From the NCBI RefSeq assembly GCF_003946175.1, contig NZ_RHOK01000001.1, positions 124,001 through 188,000 of the forward strand: DNA of 64,000 nucleotides. Reading direction: 5' to 3'. The position numbers and the translations under genes are program-made. The notes beneath the pieces were generated by a model. That model was not told where the DNA came from. It ran no database searches and saw only the letters and a list, made by a program, of their open reading frames with translations. This document shows, piece by piece, positions 8,801-18,731 of this stretch. The number at the start of each line of letters is the position of its first letter. The first letter of the stretch is position 1. The stretch comes from Lacticaseibacillus suibinensis. Its GTDB lineage: Bacteria; Bacillota; Bacilli; Lactobacillales; Lactobacillaceae.

Positions 8801-8958
8801 GGGCCAGTCAACCTCCGCCGGCAGGGGCTGGAACGTGGTGGCCAGCGCTTTGAGCCTCGCGCTGCGAGTCTCGCAGTCGCGGCTTGTTCTAAGCCGGAAA
8901 GCCCCCGGCTAAGAACAATTTCACCACTGAGCCCCTGCCGGCTCCGGTTGACCGGCCC
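8801..8958. repeat. Large dyad-symmetric intergenic element between msrA and yitT
   Basis: Two 29-base arms (8801-8829 and 8930-8958) are inverted copies with about four differences. Inside them a second dyad pairs 8884-8897 with 8906-8919 (one mismatch), and a short CTGCGAG/CTCGCAG palindrome lies to its left. No reading frame is convincing. The 374-base gap from 8713 to 9086 otherwise holds only the yitT promoter and the msrA terminator. It could be a structured RNA, a MITE-like element or a bacterial intergenic repeat. Confidence 0.7.
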
Positions 8959-9033
8959 TACGGTAGTGGATGACCTCAACTGCCCCACTCTGGGAAATGC
9001 AGCACCCGGCAATGAATAGTCCCTTCCTGAGAG

Positions 9034-9064
9034 GAACACAAAGGAGCCACGCAGACGTGACTCC
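9034..9064 (-). terminator. Terminator after msrA
   Basis: GGAGTCACG and CGTGGCTCC (one mismatch, 4-base loop) followed by TTTGTGTT on the minus strand, 23 bases after the msrA stop. Confidence 0.65.
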
Positions 9065-9086
9065 TCCTATCGCCTAATCTCCTTAA

Positions 9087-9608
9087 TTAATTTACCCAAT
9101 GCTGAGCTTTGAACTGTTCACGGCCGCCTTGTTCTTCCATCGCATAGCGCCAAGGATTCTTGCGGTAGAAATCTTGGTGATAGTCTTCCGCCGGATAAAA
9201 CGGTTGGGCTGGTTCGATTTTGGTGACAATGGGATCGCTGAAGCGACCACTGGCAGCTAACTTTGCCTTGGAGGCTTCCGCAATCGCTTTTTCGGCTTCA
9301 TTTTGGTAGAAAATCACCGGCCGATAGCTGTCACCGCGGTCCTGAAATTGGCCCATCGCATCGGTGGGGTCGGTTTGCTGCCAATAGATTTCAACTAGGT
9401 CAGCATAGCTGATCACAGCCGGGTCGTAAGTGATTTCAACGGCCTCGGTGTGCCCCGTGGTGTGACTGGCCACTTGTTCATAGGTGGGATTAGCGACATG
9501 ACCGCCGGTATAGCCCGAAATGACCTTGATAATGCCAGGCTGCTGGTCAAATGGTTGCACCATGCACCAAAAACAGCCGCCGGCAAAAATTGCTGTTGCT
9601 TCTGCCAT
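9087..9608 (-). CDS. msrA: Peptide methionine sulfoxide reductase A
   Basis: A 173-aa MsrA with the catalytic GGCFWCM motif at residues 10-16, complete C-terminal region and usual length. It reduces methionine-S-sulfoxide in proteins, using thioredoxin. The ATG has GGAGG upstream that overlaps the end of msrB, so msrB-msrA form a translationally linked oxidative repair operon. Confidence 0.96.
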   Translation of the reverse strand: MAEATAIFAGGCFWCMVQPFDQQPGIIKVISGYTGGHVANPTYEQVASHTTGHTEAVEITYDPAVISYADLVEIYWQQTDPTDAMGQFQDRGDSYRPVIFYQNEAEKAIAEASKAKLAASGRFSDPIVTKIEPAQPFYPAEDYHQDFYRKNPWRYAMEEQGGREQFKAQHWVN

Positions 9609-9610
9609 GC

Positions 9611-10045
9611 TTACGCCTCCTCAAAGAGCTGGCGATACTGGCCGTAACCGGCCTGCTCTAGCTGCTGGAGTGGCACAAAGCGGAGGGCCGCACCATTGAT
9701 ACAATAGCGCAAACCGCCCCTATCCGTTGGCCCGTCAGTGAAAACATGGCCCAGATGGGAATTAGCCTGCCCGCTGCGAACCTCGGTGCGTTCCATGGCG
9801 AAGCTGGTATCCCGCTTTTCTTTCAGCTTAGCAATGGGCTTGGTGAAAGACGGCCAGCCGCAGCCAGCATCATACTTATCCTGCGAGGAAAACAGCGGCT
9901 CGCCAGAGACAATGTCAACATAGATGCCGGGTTCATAAAAATCATCATACTCACTGGAAAATGGCCGCTCCGTGGCGGCTTCTTGCGTGACGCGATATTG
10001 CTCAGGCGTCAGGCGCTGTTTCAAATCATCTTGTTTGTCAGTCAT
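9611..10045 (-). CDS. msrB: Peptide methionine-R-sulfoxide reductase
   Basis: A 144-aa MsrB. The motifs [17 protein letters not shown] and the catalytic-cysteine segment [11 protein letters not shown] are present. The two zinc CxxC pairs found in many MsrB proteins are not seen, as in other lactobacillar forms. The ATG at 10045 lies 6 bases from GAGGTG; the ATG at 10051 touches that site. A promoter lies just upstream, and msrA follows 2 bases after the stop. Confidence 0.95.
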   Translation of the reverse strand: MTDKQDDLKQRLTPEQYRVTQEAATERPFSSEYDDFYEPGIYVDIVSGEPLFSSQDKYDAGCGWPSFTKPIAKLKEKRDTSFAMERTEVRSGQANSHLGHVFTDGPTDRGGLRYCINGAALRFVPLQQLEQAGYGQYRQLFEEA

Positions 10046-10063
10046 TGTCATCACCTCGCGTTC

Positions 10064-10092
10064 AGTATACCTGCTTTGAATTAAATTGTCAG
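10064..10092 (-). promoter_or_regulatory. Promoter of msrB-msrA
   Basis: On the minus strand CTGACA (10092-10087), 17 bases, TATACT (10069-10064), 19 bases upstream of the msrB start. Confidence 0.75.
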
Positions 10093-10130
10093 CAATTAAA
10101 TAGTTAACGTCTTTTGCGGCTGATGGTAGC

Positions 10131-10157
10131 AAAAAAGAGCAAGCACGAGGCTTGCCC
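10131..10157 (-). terminator. Terminator of the hisS-aspS operon
   Basis: GGGCAAGC, 5-base loop, GCTTGCTC (one mismatch near the base) and six T on the minus strand, 13 bases after the aspS stop. Confidence 0.85.
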
Positions 10158-10169
10158 CTTTTCACTGGC

Positions 10170-11975
10170 TTATTCGGTGAGGTTTTGATCTTCCGCATGG
10201 GCGGCGTCAGGATCCACGTTCGCCCGCACCTCGATTCCGAGGTCACTGAGTTGTTGATCCGCCACCGGCGTTGGCGCGCTGGTCATCGGTTCAGACGCAT
10301 TGGAGTTCTTCGGGAAGGCCATGACGTCGCGAATGTTGTCGCGGCCCAGCAGCAACATCACGAAGCGGTCCAGGCCGAACGCCAAGCCGCCATGCGGTGG
10401 GAAGCCATAGTCCAAGGCATCCAGTAGGAAACCAAAGGACTTTTGTGCCCGCTCTGGCGTGAAGCCCAGCGCTTTCAACATTTTCTCTTGAATCTCGCGG
10501 CTGTGAATACGAATTGAGCCGCCGCCTAATTCATCCCCATTCATGATGATGTCATAAGACTGGGCATGGGCACTGTGCGGATCGGTATCCAGCAAGTGCA
10601 CGTCTTCCTCATTCGGCATGGTGAAGGGATGGTGCGCTGGTACCCAACGCTCAATCCCTTCATCATATTCGAACAATGGCCAGTTAACGACCCAGCAGAA
10701 ATTATACTGGGACTCGTCAACCAGACCGAGATCATGGCCGAAGTGCAGGCGCAGGTAGCCCAGACTTGCGGCCACCACCGCCGGCTGATCAGCGACAAAC
10801 AAAAGCAAGTCGCCGGCACTCGCGTTCAGTGCGTTGGTCAATTCAGCGCCATCACCAAAGAATTTGGCAATGGGACCAGAAATCCCGTCGGCAGTGACTT
10901 TGAGCCAGGCCAAGCCTTTCGCCCCGAAGCGCTTGATGTAGTCTTGCTGTTCGTCGATCTTCTTGCGGGAGTACTTCTCCGCCCCACCAGGCACGACAAT
11001 CGCCCGTACCTGGCCATCATTGGCCACAGCATTGGCAAAGACTTTGAAGTCAGAGTCCTTCACTAGGTCGGAAATATCCTGGATGAACATGTCAAAGCGC
11101 ATGTCAGGCCGATCAGAGCCGTAGCGATCCATGGCCTCTTGCCATTCGATCCGTGGGAAGGGCAGCTTAACGTCGATGCCTTTGACATCCTTCATCACGC
11201 GCGCAATCAGACCCTCAGTGAGATCTTGAATTTCCTGCTGATCAAGAAAACTGGTTTCCATATCGATTTGGGTGAATTCTGGCTGCCGATCGCCGCGTAA
11301 ATCTTCATCTCGGTAGCAACGCGCAATTTGATAATAACGATCGAACCCGGCGCCCATCAGCAGCTGCTTAAACAGTTGCGGGGATTGCGGCAAGGCATAG
11401 AAGCTACCCGGATAAACACGAGACGGCACCAAGTAATCCCGGGCACCTTCTGGCGTGCTGGCAGTCAAGGTTGGCGTTTCAATGTTCAAGAAGCCTTGGT
11501 CATCGAAGTAGTGGTGCACGGATTTCAGCACCTGGCTGCGGGTGATGATGGCTTCCTGCATTTCCGGCCGCCGCAGGTCCAAATAACGATACTTGAGTTT
11601 GGTCTCTTCAGTGGCGTTAACCCCATCGGCAATATCAAAGGGCGGGGTCTTGGCTTGATTCAAAATCTTAGCCGTTTGAATCTCAACTTCGATTTCCCCG
11701 GTTTTCATCTCAGGATTAACAGCTTCCGGCGCCCGCGAGGTCACGGTCCCGGTGGCTTCAATCACGTATTCGCTCCGCATGGTGTTGGCCACGTTCAGCG
11801 CATCCTCCCCGAATTCTTGGGAGAACACCAGCTGCACAATGCCGGCGCGGTCGCGCAAATCAACGAAGATCAAGTTACCTAACGAGCGGCGCTTTTGCAC
11901 CCACCCTTTTAAGGTCACGGTTTGGCCCAAGTTCGCCTTGGTGACCTCGCCTGCATAAAGTGTTCGTTTAGTCAT
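10170..11975 (-). CDS. aspS: Aspartyl-tRNA synthetase
   Basis: A 601-aa bacterial-type AspRS: N-terminal OB anticodon-binding domain (about 1-110, [14 protein letters not shown]), class II catalytic domain with motif 2 ([16 protein letters not shown]), a GAD insertion domain and motif 3 ([15 protein letters not shown]). It charges tRNA-Asp. The ATG overlaps the hisS stop by 8 bases and has GGAGGAAGC upstream, so it is translated from the T-box-controlled hisS-aspS transcript. Confidence 0.97.
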   Translation of the reverse strand: MTKRTLYAGEVTKANLGQTVTLKGWVQKRRSLGNLIFVDLRDRAGIVQLVFSQEFGEDALNVANTMRSEYVIEATGTVTSRAPEAVNPEMKTGEIEVEIQTAKILNQAKTPPFDIADGVNATEETKLKYRYLDLRRPEMQEAIITRSQVLKSVHHYFDDQGFLNIETPTLTASTPEGARDYLVPSRVYPGSFYALPQSPQLFKQLLMGAGFDRYYQIARCYRDEDLRGDRQPEFTQIDMETSFLDQQEIQDLTEGLIARVMKDVKGIDVKLPFPRIEWQEAMDRYGSDRPDMRFDMFIQDISDLVKDSDFKVFANAVANDGQVRAIVVPGGAEKYSRKKIDEQQDYIKRFGAKGLAWLKVTADGISGPIAKFFGDGAELTNALNASAGDLLLFVADQPAVVAASLGYLRLHFGHDLGLVDESQYNFCWVVNWPLFEYDEGIERWVPAHHPFTMPNEEDVHLLDTDPHSAHAQSYDIIMNGDELGGGSIRIHSREIQEKMLKALGFTPERAQKSFGFLLDALDYGFPPHGGLAFGLDRFVMLLLGRDNIRDVMAFPKNSNASEPMTSAPTPVADQQLSDLGIEVRANVDPDAAHAEDQNLTE

Positions 11976-13254
11976 GTGCTTCCTCCAATTTTGCCACCTG
12001 GTTCAAAAAGTCAGCTTCCAGCGCGGATTGCGCCATGGCTTCTTGATTACCCGACTGCATATTTTTGACTTGAACGGTGCCATTGGCCAGTTCGCTTTCC
12101 CCAATCGTGAGCACGTATTGGGCATTTGCTTTGTTGGCAGACTTGAACTGGGCCTTGGCTTTGCGATCCAAGAAATCCATATCGACGGCCAGCCCTTGCT
12201 GCCGCAAGGCGTGAGCCAAATGCAGCGCGGCGCCTTTGCCGGCTTCATCAATGGTGACGATGTAGGCTGGCAAGCTGGTCGTGGCGGTTTGCCCTTGCAT
12301 CAACAGCATCGCGCGTTCAACGCCCATCCCGAAGCCAATGCCTGGGGTTTCGGGGCCGCCGAGTTCTTCCACTAAGCCGTTGTAGCGGCCGCCACCTAAA
12401 ATGGTGGTATAACCGCCGCCGAACACAGCGTCATCGCTCATCACTTCAAAAATCGTGTGGTTGTAGTAATCCAAGCCGCGCACCATGTCCGGATCGATTT
12501 CAAAACTGATGCCCAGCGCCTTAAGATCCGCTTGGACTGCTGCGAACCGCTCGGCGGCGGCCGGCGTCAGGTAATCGATCAGCTTAGGCGCATCAGCCAC
12601 AATGGCCTGATCGCCGCGGTCTTTGCTATCCAAAATCCGTAGCGGGTTCTTCTCGAGCCGAACTTTGGAATCTTCAGACAGCTGGTCTTTGAATGGCGTC
12701 AGGTAAGCAATCAACGCCGCATGATAAGCCTGACGCGATTCTGGGTCGCCCAAAGTGTTAATGGCAAACTTCAAGTGCTTAGCGCCTAACGCTTCAAGCA
12801 GGTCCTTCGCCAGCGCAATGACTTCGGCATCCAGCGCCGGACTATCACCGCCAAAGGCTTCAACGCCGATTTGGTGGAATTCGCGCTGCCGGCCACTTTG
12901 CGGCCGTTCATAGCGATACATCGGCCCCATGTAGTAAACCTTGTAGGGCTTAGTGTATTCTGGGCCGTACAATTTGTTCTCAACATAGGCCCGCACCACC
13001 CCAGCCGTGCCTTCTGGGCGAAGCGCCATTTGCCGGCCACCTTTGTCTTCAAAGGTGTACATTTCCTTGGACACAACATCTGAGGTTTCGCCTGAAGATC
13101 GGGCAAAGACATCGTAATTTTCGAATAATGGCGTGCGAATTTCTTGGTAACGATAACGGGTCAAAATATCGCGGGCAGTTTGTTCCACTTTTTGCCAGAG
13201 TTCGCTTTGCCCAGGCAAAATATCCGCGGTGCCTTTTGGTCGTTGATAACTCAT
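11968..13254 (-). CDS. hisS: Histidyl-tRNA synthetase
   Basis: A 428-aa class II HisRS. It starts with [12 protein letters not shown], has motif 2 around [15 protein letters not shown], the histidine-binding [11 protein letters not shown] loop, motif 3 [10 protein letters not shown] and a C-terminal anticodon-binding domain. It charges tRNA-His. The ribosome site AAAAGGAGG precedes the ATG. It is the first gene after a T-box leader and overlaps aspS. Confidence 0.97.
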   Translation of the reverse strand: MSYQRPKGTADILPGQSELWQKVEQTARDILTRYRYQEIRTPLFENYDVFARSSGETSDVVSKEMYTFEDKGGRQMALRPEGTAGVVRAYVENKLYGPEYTKPYKVYYMGPMYRYERPQSGRQREFHQIGVEAFGGDSPALDAEVIALAKDLLEALGAKHLKFAINTLGDPESRQAYHAALIAYLTPFKDQLSEDSKVRLEKNPLRILDSKDRGDQAIVADAPKLIDYLTPAAAERFAAVQADLKALGISFEIDPDMVRGLDYYNHTIFEVMSDDAVFGGGYTTILGGGRYNGLVEELGGPETPGIGFGMGVERAMLLMQGQTATTSLPAYIVTIDEAGKGAALHLAHALRQQGLAVDMDFLDRKAKAQFKSANKANAQYVLTIGESELANGTVQVKNMQSGNQEAMAQSALEADFLNQVAKLEEAHD

Positions 13255-13280
13255 AATTTCCTCCTTTTAACGCCGAACTG

Positions 13281-13472
13281 AATAAAAAAACACCCCTCGT
13301 CAGAGACGAAGGGTGCGGACACGGTACCACCTTGTGTTTAACTTAGCCATAACGGTGGCAACCGGAGCTCGTTCAGCCTCAGAAGTGTCTTTTCGATCGG
13401 TCCCGGCTTTCACCATCTCCGGGTCGCTTCAAGTGGTCTATCCTGCTTCGTCATCGGCGCGTTTATTTAGTC
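13281..13472 (-). promoter_or_regulatory. T-box riboswitch leader of hisS-aspS
   Basis: The minus-strand leader carries the T-box core AAGGTGGTACCGTG (13333-13320), followed by a terminator hairpin (13315-13306 with 13300-13291) and seven T. Stem I lies upstream; its 3' side contains AAAAGACACTTC, where GACAC (13389-13385) can be read as overlapping Asp GAC and His CAC specifier codons. Uncharged tRNA should stabilise the antiterminator and switch on synthetase expression. This fits an operon encoding exactly those two synthetases. Confidence 0.9.
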
Positions 13473-13474
13473 CC

Positions 13475-13503
13475 AGCGTACGTTGTTTATCCGCAGATGT
13501 CAA
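13475..13503 (-). promoter_or_regulatory. Promoter of the hisS-aspS leader
   Basis: On the minus strand TTGACA (13503-13498), 17 bases, TACGCT (13480-13475), just upstream of the T-box. Confidence 0.8.
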
Positions 13504-13593
13504 CGCCCGCCTTGAAAATTCCTTGAAAAAGAACGCAAAGGCAGGCCCTGTTTGGTATAATCAGCCTAGTAAGGAAACCGAGGGGATGACGCT

Positions 13594-14919
13594 TTGCAGT
13601 TCAAACAACTTAAACGCTGGCCGTTGATCGCGGTGTTTGCGGCTTTGATTGGGGTCTCCGCCGCCACCACGACGGTACTGGCCGCCAGCAACACCATCAC
13701 GGTGCGGGCTAACCTATTGAATGTGCGGCTCGGGCCAGGCCTGGCGTACAGTGTGATGGGCCAGGTGCAAAGTGGCACCAAACTGACCGTCATCAAACAG
13801 CAGAATTCATGGGATCAGGTGCGCCTGGCCGGCAATAAAATCGGCTGGGTCGCCTCCTGGCTGGTGGATCAAAACGAAGCTACCACCACCACTGCTAAAC
13901 TGGCCACTGCCAAGCGCACCACCAATGTGCGGCAATATGCCACCACTGACGCCAAGATTTTAGGCACGGTGAATGCCGGCCGCCAGCTCAAGGTCATTTA
14001 CCAAGAAGGGCACTGGACGCAGGTCGCTTACGATAATACCGCAGCGTGGGTCGCAACCAGCAACATCACGCTGAGTGGCAATACCGTCGCGCTCGCCCAA
14101 CCTAAGCAGGTCAGCACCACGGTGAAGCCGCAAACCACCACTGTCGCCGCCGTTAAGGTGACCACCACAGCCAGCGTCAATTTGCGCCAGGCCGGCGGGT
14201 TGAACGCCCCTATTGTCGCCAAATTGGCGAAAGGCACCACCCTCACGGTCCTTGACCAATCTAGTGATTGGTACAAAGTCCAAACCGCCGCTGGTAAAAC
14301 CGGCTATGTTGCTAGTTGGACCGTCACCACCCCTGGGACGAAAGCCACCAAGGCGGCCACCAACCTAAGCGAAGCGACGATTGTCTTAGATCCTGGCCAT
14401 GGCGGCGCTGATAGTGGCGCCCTCTCGACCTCCAACAAGTACGAAAAGACCTACACCCTAGAAATGGCCAAAGCCATCGGGTCTGCTTTGCAAGCGCAAG
14501 GTGCAAACGTCATTTACACGCGCAGCACCGACACCTTCGTTGACCTAGCACCACGGCCCGCGTTGGCGGCCAAGGCCCACGCCGATGCGTTCATCTCCAT
14601 CCACTTTGACTCCAGTGCCAACGCCAATGAGGCTTCCGGGTTCACCACCTACTACTACAATTCGAAAAAAGATCTCGCTTTGGCGAAAGCCCTCAACCAG
14701 GCCTTCAGCAGCAACCTGCCGCTGAGCAATCGCGGCTACCAATACGGCAACTTCGAAGTCATCCGTAACAACAGCCAACCCGCTGTGCTCTGTGAAATGG
14801 GCTACATCAATGATGACAAAGACTTCGCCCAGATCAAATCGCAGAATTACCAGCAGCAAGTCGCCAGCGATGTCGTGCAAGGCTTAACGGCCTACTTCAA
14901 AGCCGGCAACCATCAATAA
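13594..14919 (+). CDS. Secreted N-acetylmuramoyl-L-alanine amidase with three SH3 domains
   Basis: A 441-aa exported cell-wall hydrolase. A signal peptide ends near VLAA (residues 1-31). Three bacterial SH3b repeats follow (about 35-92, 104-160 and 190-245), then an Amidase_3 domain from about 262, with zinc ligands in LDPGHGG, the E in SNKYEKTY, the H in SIHFD and the catalytic E in LCEMGY. It should cleave the amide bond between MurNAc and the stem peptide. The start is TTG at 13594, with GAGGGG 9 bases upstream; the nearby ATG is in another frame. An extended -10 (TGGTATAAT, 13553-13561) precedes it, divergent from the hisS T-box. Confidence 0.9.
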   Translation: MQFKQLKRWPLIAVFAALIGVSAATTTVLAASNTITVRANLLNVRLGPGLAYSVMGQVQSGTKLTVIKQQNSWDQVRLAGNKIGWVASWLVDQNEATTTTAKLATAKRTTNVRQYATTDAKILGTVNAGRQLKVIYQEGHWTQVAYDNTAAWVATSNITLSGNTVALAQPKQVSTTVKPQTTTVAAVKVTTTASVNLRQAGGLNAPIVAKLAKGTTLTVLDQSSDWYKVQTAAGKTGYVASWTVTTPGTKATKAATNLSEATIVLDPGHGGADSGALSTSNKYEKTYTLEMAKAIGSALQAQGANVIYTRSTDTFVDLAPRPALAAKAHADAFISIHFDSSANANEASGFTTYYYNSKKDLALAKALNQAFSSNLPLSNRGYQYGNFEVIRNNSQPAVLCEMGYINDDKDFAQIKSQNYQQQVASDVVQGLTAYFKAGNHQ

Positions 14920-14936
14920 GCACTAGCTGCAAAGCC

Positions 14937-14978
14937 AAACGCCCTGCCAAACCTCTATTCAGGTTTGACAGGGCGTTT
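14937..14978 (+). terminator. Bidirectional terminator after amidase gene
   Basis: An 18-bp stem with one mismatch (14937-14954 with 14961-14978) and a 6-base loop between converging genes. Confidence 0.85.
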
Positions 14979-14981
14979 AGT

Positions 14982-15608
14982 TTAGGCATGAAACAAGGGC
15001 AACAGCTCATTCAGCTGCTCAATCTGCACATCAGCCATGGGCGCATCATTCAGGCAGTCGACATTGAAATAAACCCCTTTGACCCCGGCCCGCTGTCCGG
15101 CAATGACGTCAAGCTTGCGGTCGCCAATCATCGCGGTGCGCTGCGGGTTGAGTTGATGAACTTTCACCAAGTACTTGATGGCCGCCGGATCCGGCTTCCG
15201 TGGGAAAGTCATCGCGGCGGTCACCCCACCGATAAAGGCCTCATCCAGCCCAGCTTGGTGTAACAAAGCCCAAGCGGAGTTGTCGCGGTGGGTCATCAAG
15301 AGATTGTTGCCGCCAGCGGCTTGAATTGCTTTGACCACCGCGGCGGCCTGCGGATAAGGCTGGGCGGTCATCACCGTTTGGGCCTCCAGGGCGTGGTATT
15401 CAGCCAGCAGGGTTTCAGCGGCCACACCCAGTTTTGGCGCCATTTCGCCCACCGTGGCCTTGATAGAGCCTCGCTTAATTTGGGTCAAAAGCGCGCTGGC
15501 GTCACCCGTCGCGCCGTGGTGCTCAAGCGTCGCCACCAAGGCCTTCAGCATTTCCGGATAGGTATCGTATAGGGTCCCATCCAAATCCCAAATCGCGTTC
15601 ACTAACAT
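14982..15608 (-). CDS. HAD-family hydrolase, phosphoglycolate phosphatase-like
   Basis: A 208-aa HAD subfamily IA phosphatase. Motif I is [10 protein letters not shown] (residues 7-16) with two aspartates, motif II THRDN, the lysine in PRKPDP, and motif [11 protein letters not shown] helical cap lies between. The substrate cannot be told from sequence; phosphoglycolate or a sugar phosphate is possible. The start overlaps the dtd stop by 7 bases, indicating an operon with dtd and rel. Confidence 0.85.
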   Translation of the reverse strand: MLVNAIWDLDGTLYDTYPEMLKALVATLEHHGATGDASALLTQIKRGSIKATVGEMAPKLGVAAETLLAEYHALEAQTVMTAQPYPQAAAVVKAIQAAGGNNLLMTHRDNSAWALLHQAGLDEAFIGGVTAAMTFPRKPDPAAIKYLVKVHQLNPQRTAMIGDRKLDVIAGQRAGVKGVYFNVDCLNDAPMADVQIEQLNELLPLFHA

Positions 15609-16054
15609 GCGCCGGCCTCGGTATCATAAAGCAGCGTGACCGGGCCATCATTGACCAAGCTCACCTGCATGTCCGCGCCAAATTCCCCGTGTTGCACTGG
15701 AATACCAGTCGCGACCATCGCCGCCAAGAAGAACTGGTACACCTGATCAGCCAGCGCCGGCGCCGCGGCGTTGGTGAAGCCAGGCCGGTTGCCATGGCTG
15801 ACATCGGCATACAACGTGAATTGCGATACCACCAGGACACTGCCGCCGACGGCTTTCAGGTCCAGATTCATTTTGCCCGCGGCGTCGCTAAACACCCGCA
15901 GCTTGCTGATCTTCGTCACCAACCTAGTGGCCTCAACTTCAGTATCGTGCGGGCCGACGCCCAGTAAAACCATAAAACCTTGGTCGATGGCGCCGTTGAT
16001 CTGCCCGTCGATGGTGACACTGGCTGAACTGACGCGCTGCACCACTGCTCGCAT
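15602..16054 (-). CDS. dtd: D-aminoacyl-tRNA deacylase
   Basis: A 150-aa DTD: begins [13 protein letters not shown], contains the catalytic [11 protein letters not shown] and the NRPGFTNAA (GP-like) loops. It hydrolyses D-Tyr and similar D-aminoacyl-tRNAs in the cytoplasm. It lies 15 bases after rel with AAAGGAG, the usual rel-dtd operon of Firmicutes. Confidence 0.96.
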   Translation of the reverse strand: MRAVVQRVSSASVTIDGQINGAIDQGFMVLLGVGPHDTEVEATRLVTKISKLRVFSDAAGKMNLDLKAVGGSVLVVSQFTLYADVSHGNRPGFTNAAAPALADQVYQFFLAAMVATGIPVQHGEFGADMQVSLVNDGPVTLLYDTEAGAC

Positions 16055-16069
16055 AACTTGCTCCTTTGC

Positions 16070-18295
16070 TTAACCTTGGGACCGTTTCACTTCGTAAATA
16101 TCAGGAATGTTTTTGATGGCATCCATCATGTGTTCCAGACTCGCCAAATTCGGAATCCCAACGGTGACATGAATGTCGGCCATTTTATCATGGTCGACCC
16201 GGCCGTTGACGTTGGTTAAATTCTTGGTCTGGGCGTTCAAGGTCTGTAGCACATCGTTTAGCAGACCACTGCGGTTATAGCCGTAGATTTCAATATCCGT
16301 ATCAAACAACTGGCTTTGATCATTCAGATTCTGCCAGGACACATCAATCAGCCGCCCCGCCATGGCTGGAGAGGCGTCAATGTTCGGGCAGTCTGCGCGG
16401 TGAATCGTCACCCCGCGGCCTTTGGTGACGTAACCGACAATCGGATCCCCAGGTACCGGGTTGCAGCACTTCGCTAGATGCACCAGCAGATTGTCGACGC
16501 CTTCGATCACGACGCCTTCTTCCGTACGGGACACCGGCTTTTTCTCTTTGGACACCGTGGTGACTTTTTGGTTATTGGCCAAAATCGCGGCTTCCTTAGC
16601 CTTCTTGTCGGCATCCGCCTTCTCGCGCCGCGAGCGGTCCGTGAGCCGGTTGGCGATCACCTTCGAGCCATATTCACCGTAACCAATCGCTGAGAGCAAC
16701 TCGTCTTCAGTGGCGAAGTTCAGGCGCTTGAGCAAGTCCACCATATCAGGTTTGTTGCCCATGTAGTCTTTTGGCGTGTAGCCCATTTCCTGCAGCGTAT
16801 GCTCCAGAGCTTCGCGGCCTTTTTCGCTGTTTTCGCCTTTATCCACCTGCTTGAAATAGCGGCGAATCTTGTTGCGAGAACGGGAGGTGAACACCAGGTT
16901 GACCCAGTCGCGGCTTGGCTTGGAGTTGCTGTTGGTCAGCATCTCAACAATGTCCCCGTTTTTGAGCTGGTAATTCAGTGGCACGATTTTGCCGTTGACC
17001 TTAGCGCCGACACTGTGATTACCCACTTCGGTATGGACCATGTAGGCAAAGTCCAATGGCACTGAGCCTTTCGGCAGCTCGTACACGTCGCCTTGCGGGG
17101 TGAACACGTAGACCCGATCGGTGAAGATGTCGCCTTTGACACTTTCCATGAAGTCCTGGGCATCAGAAGTTTCATCCTGGATTTCCAGAATTTCGCGGAA
17201 CATGTCGATTTGTTTGCCGGCTTTGTCGTATTGCACTTCGGAAGTTTGGCCTTCCTTGTAGGCCCAGTGAGCGGCAACCCCAAATTCAGCGATATGGTGC
17301 ATTTCTTCGGTGCGAATCTGCACTTCCAGCGGCTTGCCCATCGGTCCGATCACCGTGGTGTGCAGGGATTGGTAGCCATTGGCTTTCGGCATGGCAATGT
17401 AATCCTTGAACCGGCCTGGCATCGGCTTCCACTGGGTATGAATCACCCCGAGCACCGCGTAACAGTCCTTGATGTTTTGGGTGATCACGCGCACCGCCAG
17501 CAAGTCATAGAGTTCATCGAATTGCTTGTGCTTATCGCGCATTTTCTTGTAAATCGAGTAGATGTGCTTCGGGCGCCCGTAGATTTCATAGTGCATATTC
17601 AAGTCTGCCAGCGCCTTTTTGATATCGGTGATGGCATTGGCGATGTAAGCCTCGCGCTCGGTGCGCTTGGACTTCATCAACTGGGCGATTCGGTAGTACT
17701 GTTGCGGGTTCAAATAGCGGAGCGATAGATCTTCCAGTTCCCACTTGATGGTGCTGATCCCTAAGCGATCGGCTAACGGCGCATAGATTTCCAGCGTTTC
17801 ATTGGCAATCCGGCGCTGCTTATCCGGCCGCAGATGCATCAAGGTGCGCATGTTATGCAACCGGTCGGCCAATTTGACCAAAATCACGCGCATGTCCTTA
17901 GCCATCGCCAGCAGCATTTTACGGTGGTTTTCCGCCAGTTCGTCTTTGTGGGCAACATAAGTGACCTTGCTTAACTTGGTCAGGCCATCGACAATAACCG
18001 CCGTTTCCTTGCCAAAGACTTCTTGAATGTCGCCGAGGGTGATGTTCGTGTCCTCAACCACATCGTGCAGGTAGCCACTGGCCACGGTGACGGGATCCAT
18101 TTTCAGTTCGGCCAAAATCCCGGCCACTTGAATCGGGTGAATGATATACGGTTCCCCAGATTTACGGCGCTGGTCTTTGTGAACATAAGCCGCAAAATCA
18201 TAGGCTTTTTTGACGAAGGCTTGGTGCTCTTCGTTCATATACTTGGCGCACATCGCCATCACTTGTTCTTGGGTCAATTCTGGTTCTTCAGCCAT
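16070..18295 (-). CDS. relA: Bifunctional (p)ppGpp synthetase/hydrolase Rel
   Basis: A 741-aa long RSH enzyme. In order: HD hydrolase (HPIQVAGILAEL, HDVVEDT; about 45-200), synthetase (GRPKHIYSIYKKM, KANGYQSLHTTV; about 235-375), TGS (VFTPQGDVYELPKG), a helical/CC-containing region (AKCCNPVPGD) and a C-terminal ACT domain. The hydrolase HD motif is intact, so both activities are expected. The ATG at 18295 is chosen since GGGGG lies 8 bases upstream; the frame is open 27 bases further. It is the stringent-response control enzyme. Confidence 0.95.
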   Translation of the reverse strand: MAEEPELTQEQVMAMCAKYMNEEHQAFVKKAYDFAAYVHKDQRRKSGEPYIIHPIQVAGILAELKMDPVTVASGYLHDVVEDTNITLGDIQEVFGKETAVIVDGLTKLSKVTYVAHKDELAENHRKMLLAMAKDMRVILVKLADRLHNMRTLMHLRPDKQRRIANETLEIYAPLADRLGISTIKWELEDLSLRYLNPQQYYRIAQLMKSKRTEREAYIANAITDIKKALADLNMHYEIYGRPKHIYSIYKKMRDKHKQFDELYDLLAVRVITQNIKDCYAVLGVIHTQWKPMPGRFKDYIAMPKANGYQSLHTTVIGPMGKPLEVQIRTEEMHHIAEFGVAAHWAYKEGQTSEVQYDKAGKQIDMFREILEIQDETSDAQDFMESVKGDIFTDRVYVFTPQGDVYELPKGSVPLDFAYMVHTEVGNHSVGAKVNGKIVPLNYQLKNGDIVEMLTNSNSKPSRDWVNLVFTSRSRNKIRRYFKQVDKGENSEKGREALEHTLQEMGYTPKDYMGNKPDMVDLLKRLNFATEDELLSAIGYGEYGSKVIANRLTDRSRREKADADKKAKEAAILANNQKVTTVSKEKKPVSRTEEGVVIEGVDNLLVHLAKCCNPVPGDPIVGYVTKGRGVTIHRADCPNIDASPAMAGRLIDVSWQNLNDQSQLFDTDIEIYGYNRSGLLNDVLQTLNAQTKNLTNVNGRVDHDKMADIHVTVGIPNLASLEHMMDAIKNIPDIYEVKRSQG

Positions 18296-18352
18296 TGCAA
18301 AATCCCCCTTTACACCGCTCACCGGACTAGGTCGGCAGCAAGCGGCGGATAC

Positions 18353-18375
18353 AATAAAAGCACGTCGAAACGTGC
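18353..18375 (-). terminator. Terminator upstream of rel
   Basis: GCACGT, 4-base loop, ACGTGC and TTTTATT on the minus strand. It ends the prmA-rsmE-18408 transcript before rel. Confidence 0.8.
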
Positions 18376-18407
18376 CTTGAGTTCGTGTTTCTACAGCTGG
18401 GCGGTCG

Positions 18408-18731
18408 CTACTCGCGGGTCAAGCTAAGCATGGTTAAGACCCAGTAGATTGGGGCAAACCAGTAGCCATAATCCGCAAAGCGCACCCACACCATCAAAGC
18501 AAACAACAGCGGTAGCCACAAGCTGTGCCACCAGTGCAAGTGATACTTGGCGATGGTACGGCCAATATAGATTGCCAAGGTCACATTAATCAGAATCCAA
18601 AGCAGCGTCACCCGCAGCGCCACATGCACATGGAGCAACGTAAAGCCCCAAGGCAAAATAAGCGTGGTCAAGATACTCAATAAAACTATACGGCCCGATG
18701 CGGACATCAGCCAAGACTTGATTTTGGTCAT
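18408..18731 (-). CDS. Small integral membrane protein of unknown function
   Basis: A 107-aa, strongly hydrophobic protein with about four membrane helices (near residues 12-32, 37-57, 65-85 and 87-103). It is rich in Trp and begins [10 protein letters not shown]. No domain is recognised. It overlaps the rsmE stop by 4 bases (ATGA), so it is translationally coupled to rsmE, but that position does not reveal its role. Confidence 0.75.
   Translation of the reverse strand: MTKIKSWLMSASGRIVLLSILTTLILPWGFTLLHVHVALRVTLLWILINVTLAIYIGRTIAKYHLHWWHSLWLPLLFALMVWVRFADYGYWFAPIYWVLTMLSLTRE

Noticed and set aside
8066-9039. Plus-strand frames opposite yitT and the N-terminal extension of the yitT frame to 9039
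   Set aside because: The plus frames are antisense; the extension translates the dyad element, and a good ribosome site marks ATG 8712.
13313-13627. Plus-strand 104-aa frame
   Set aside because: It covers the T-box leader and both promoters, with no start signal.
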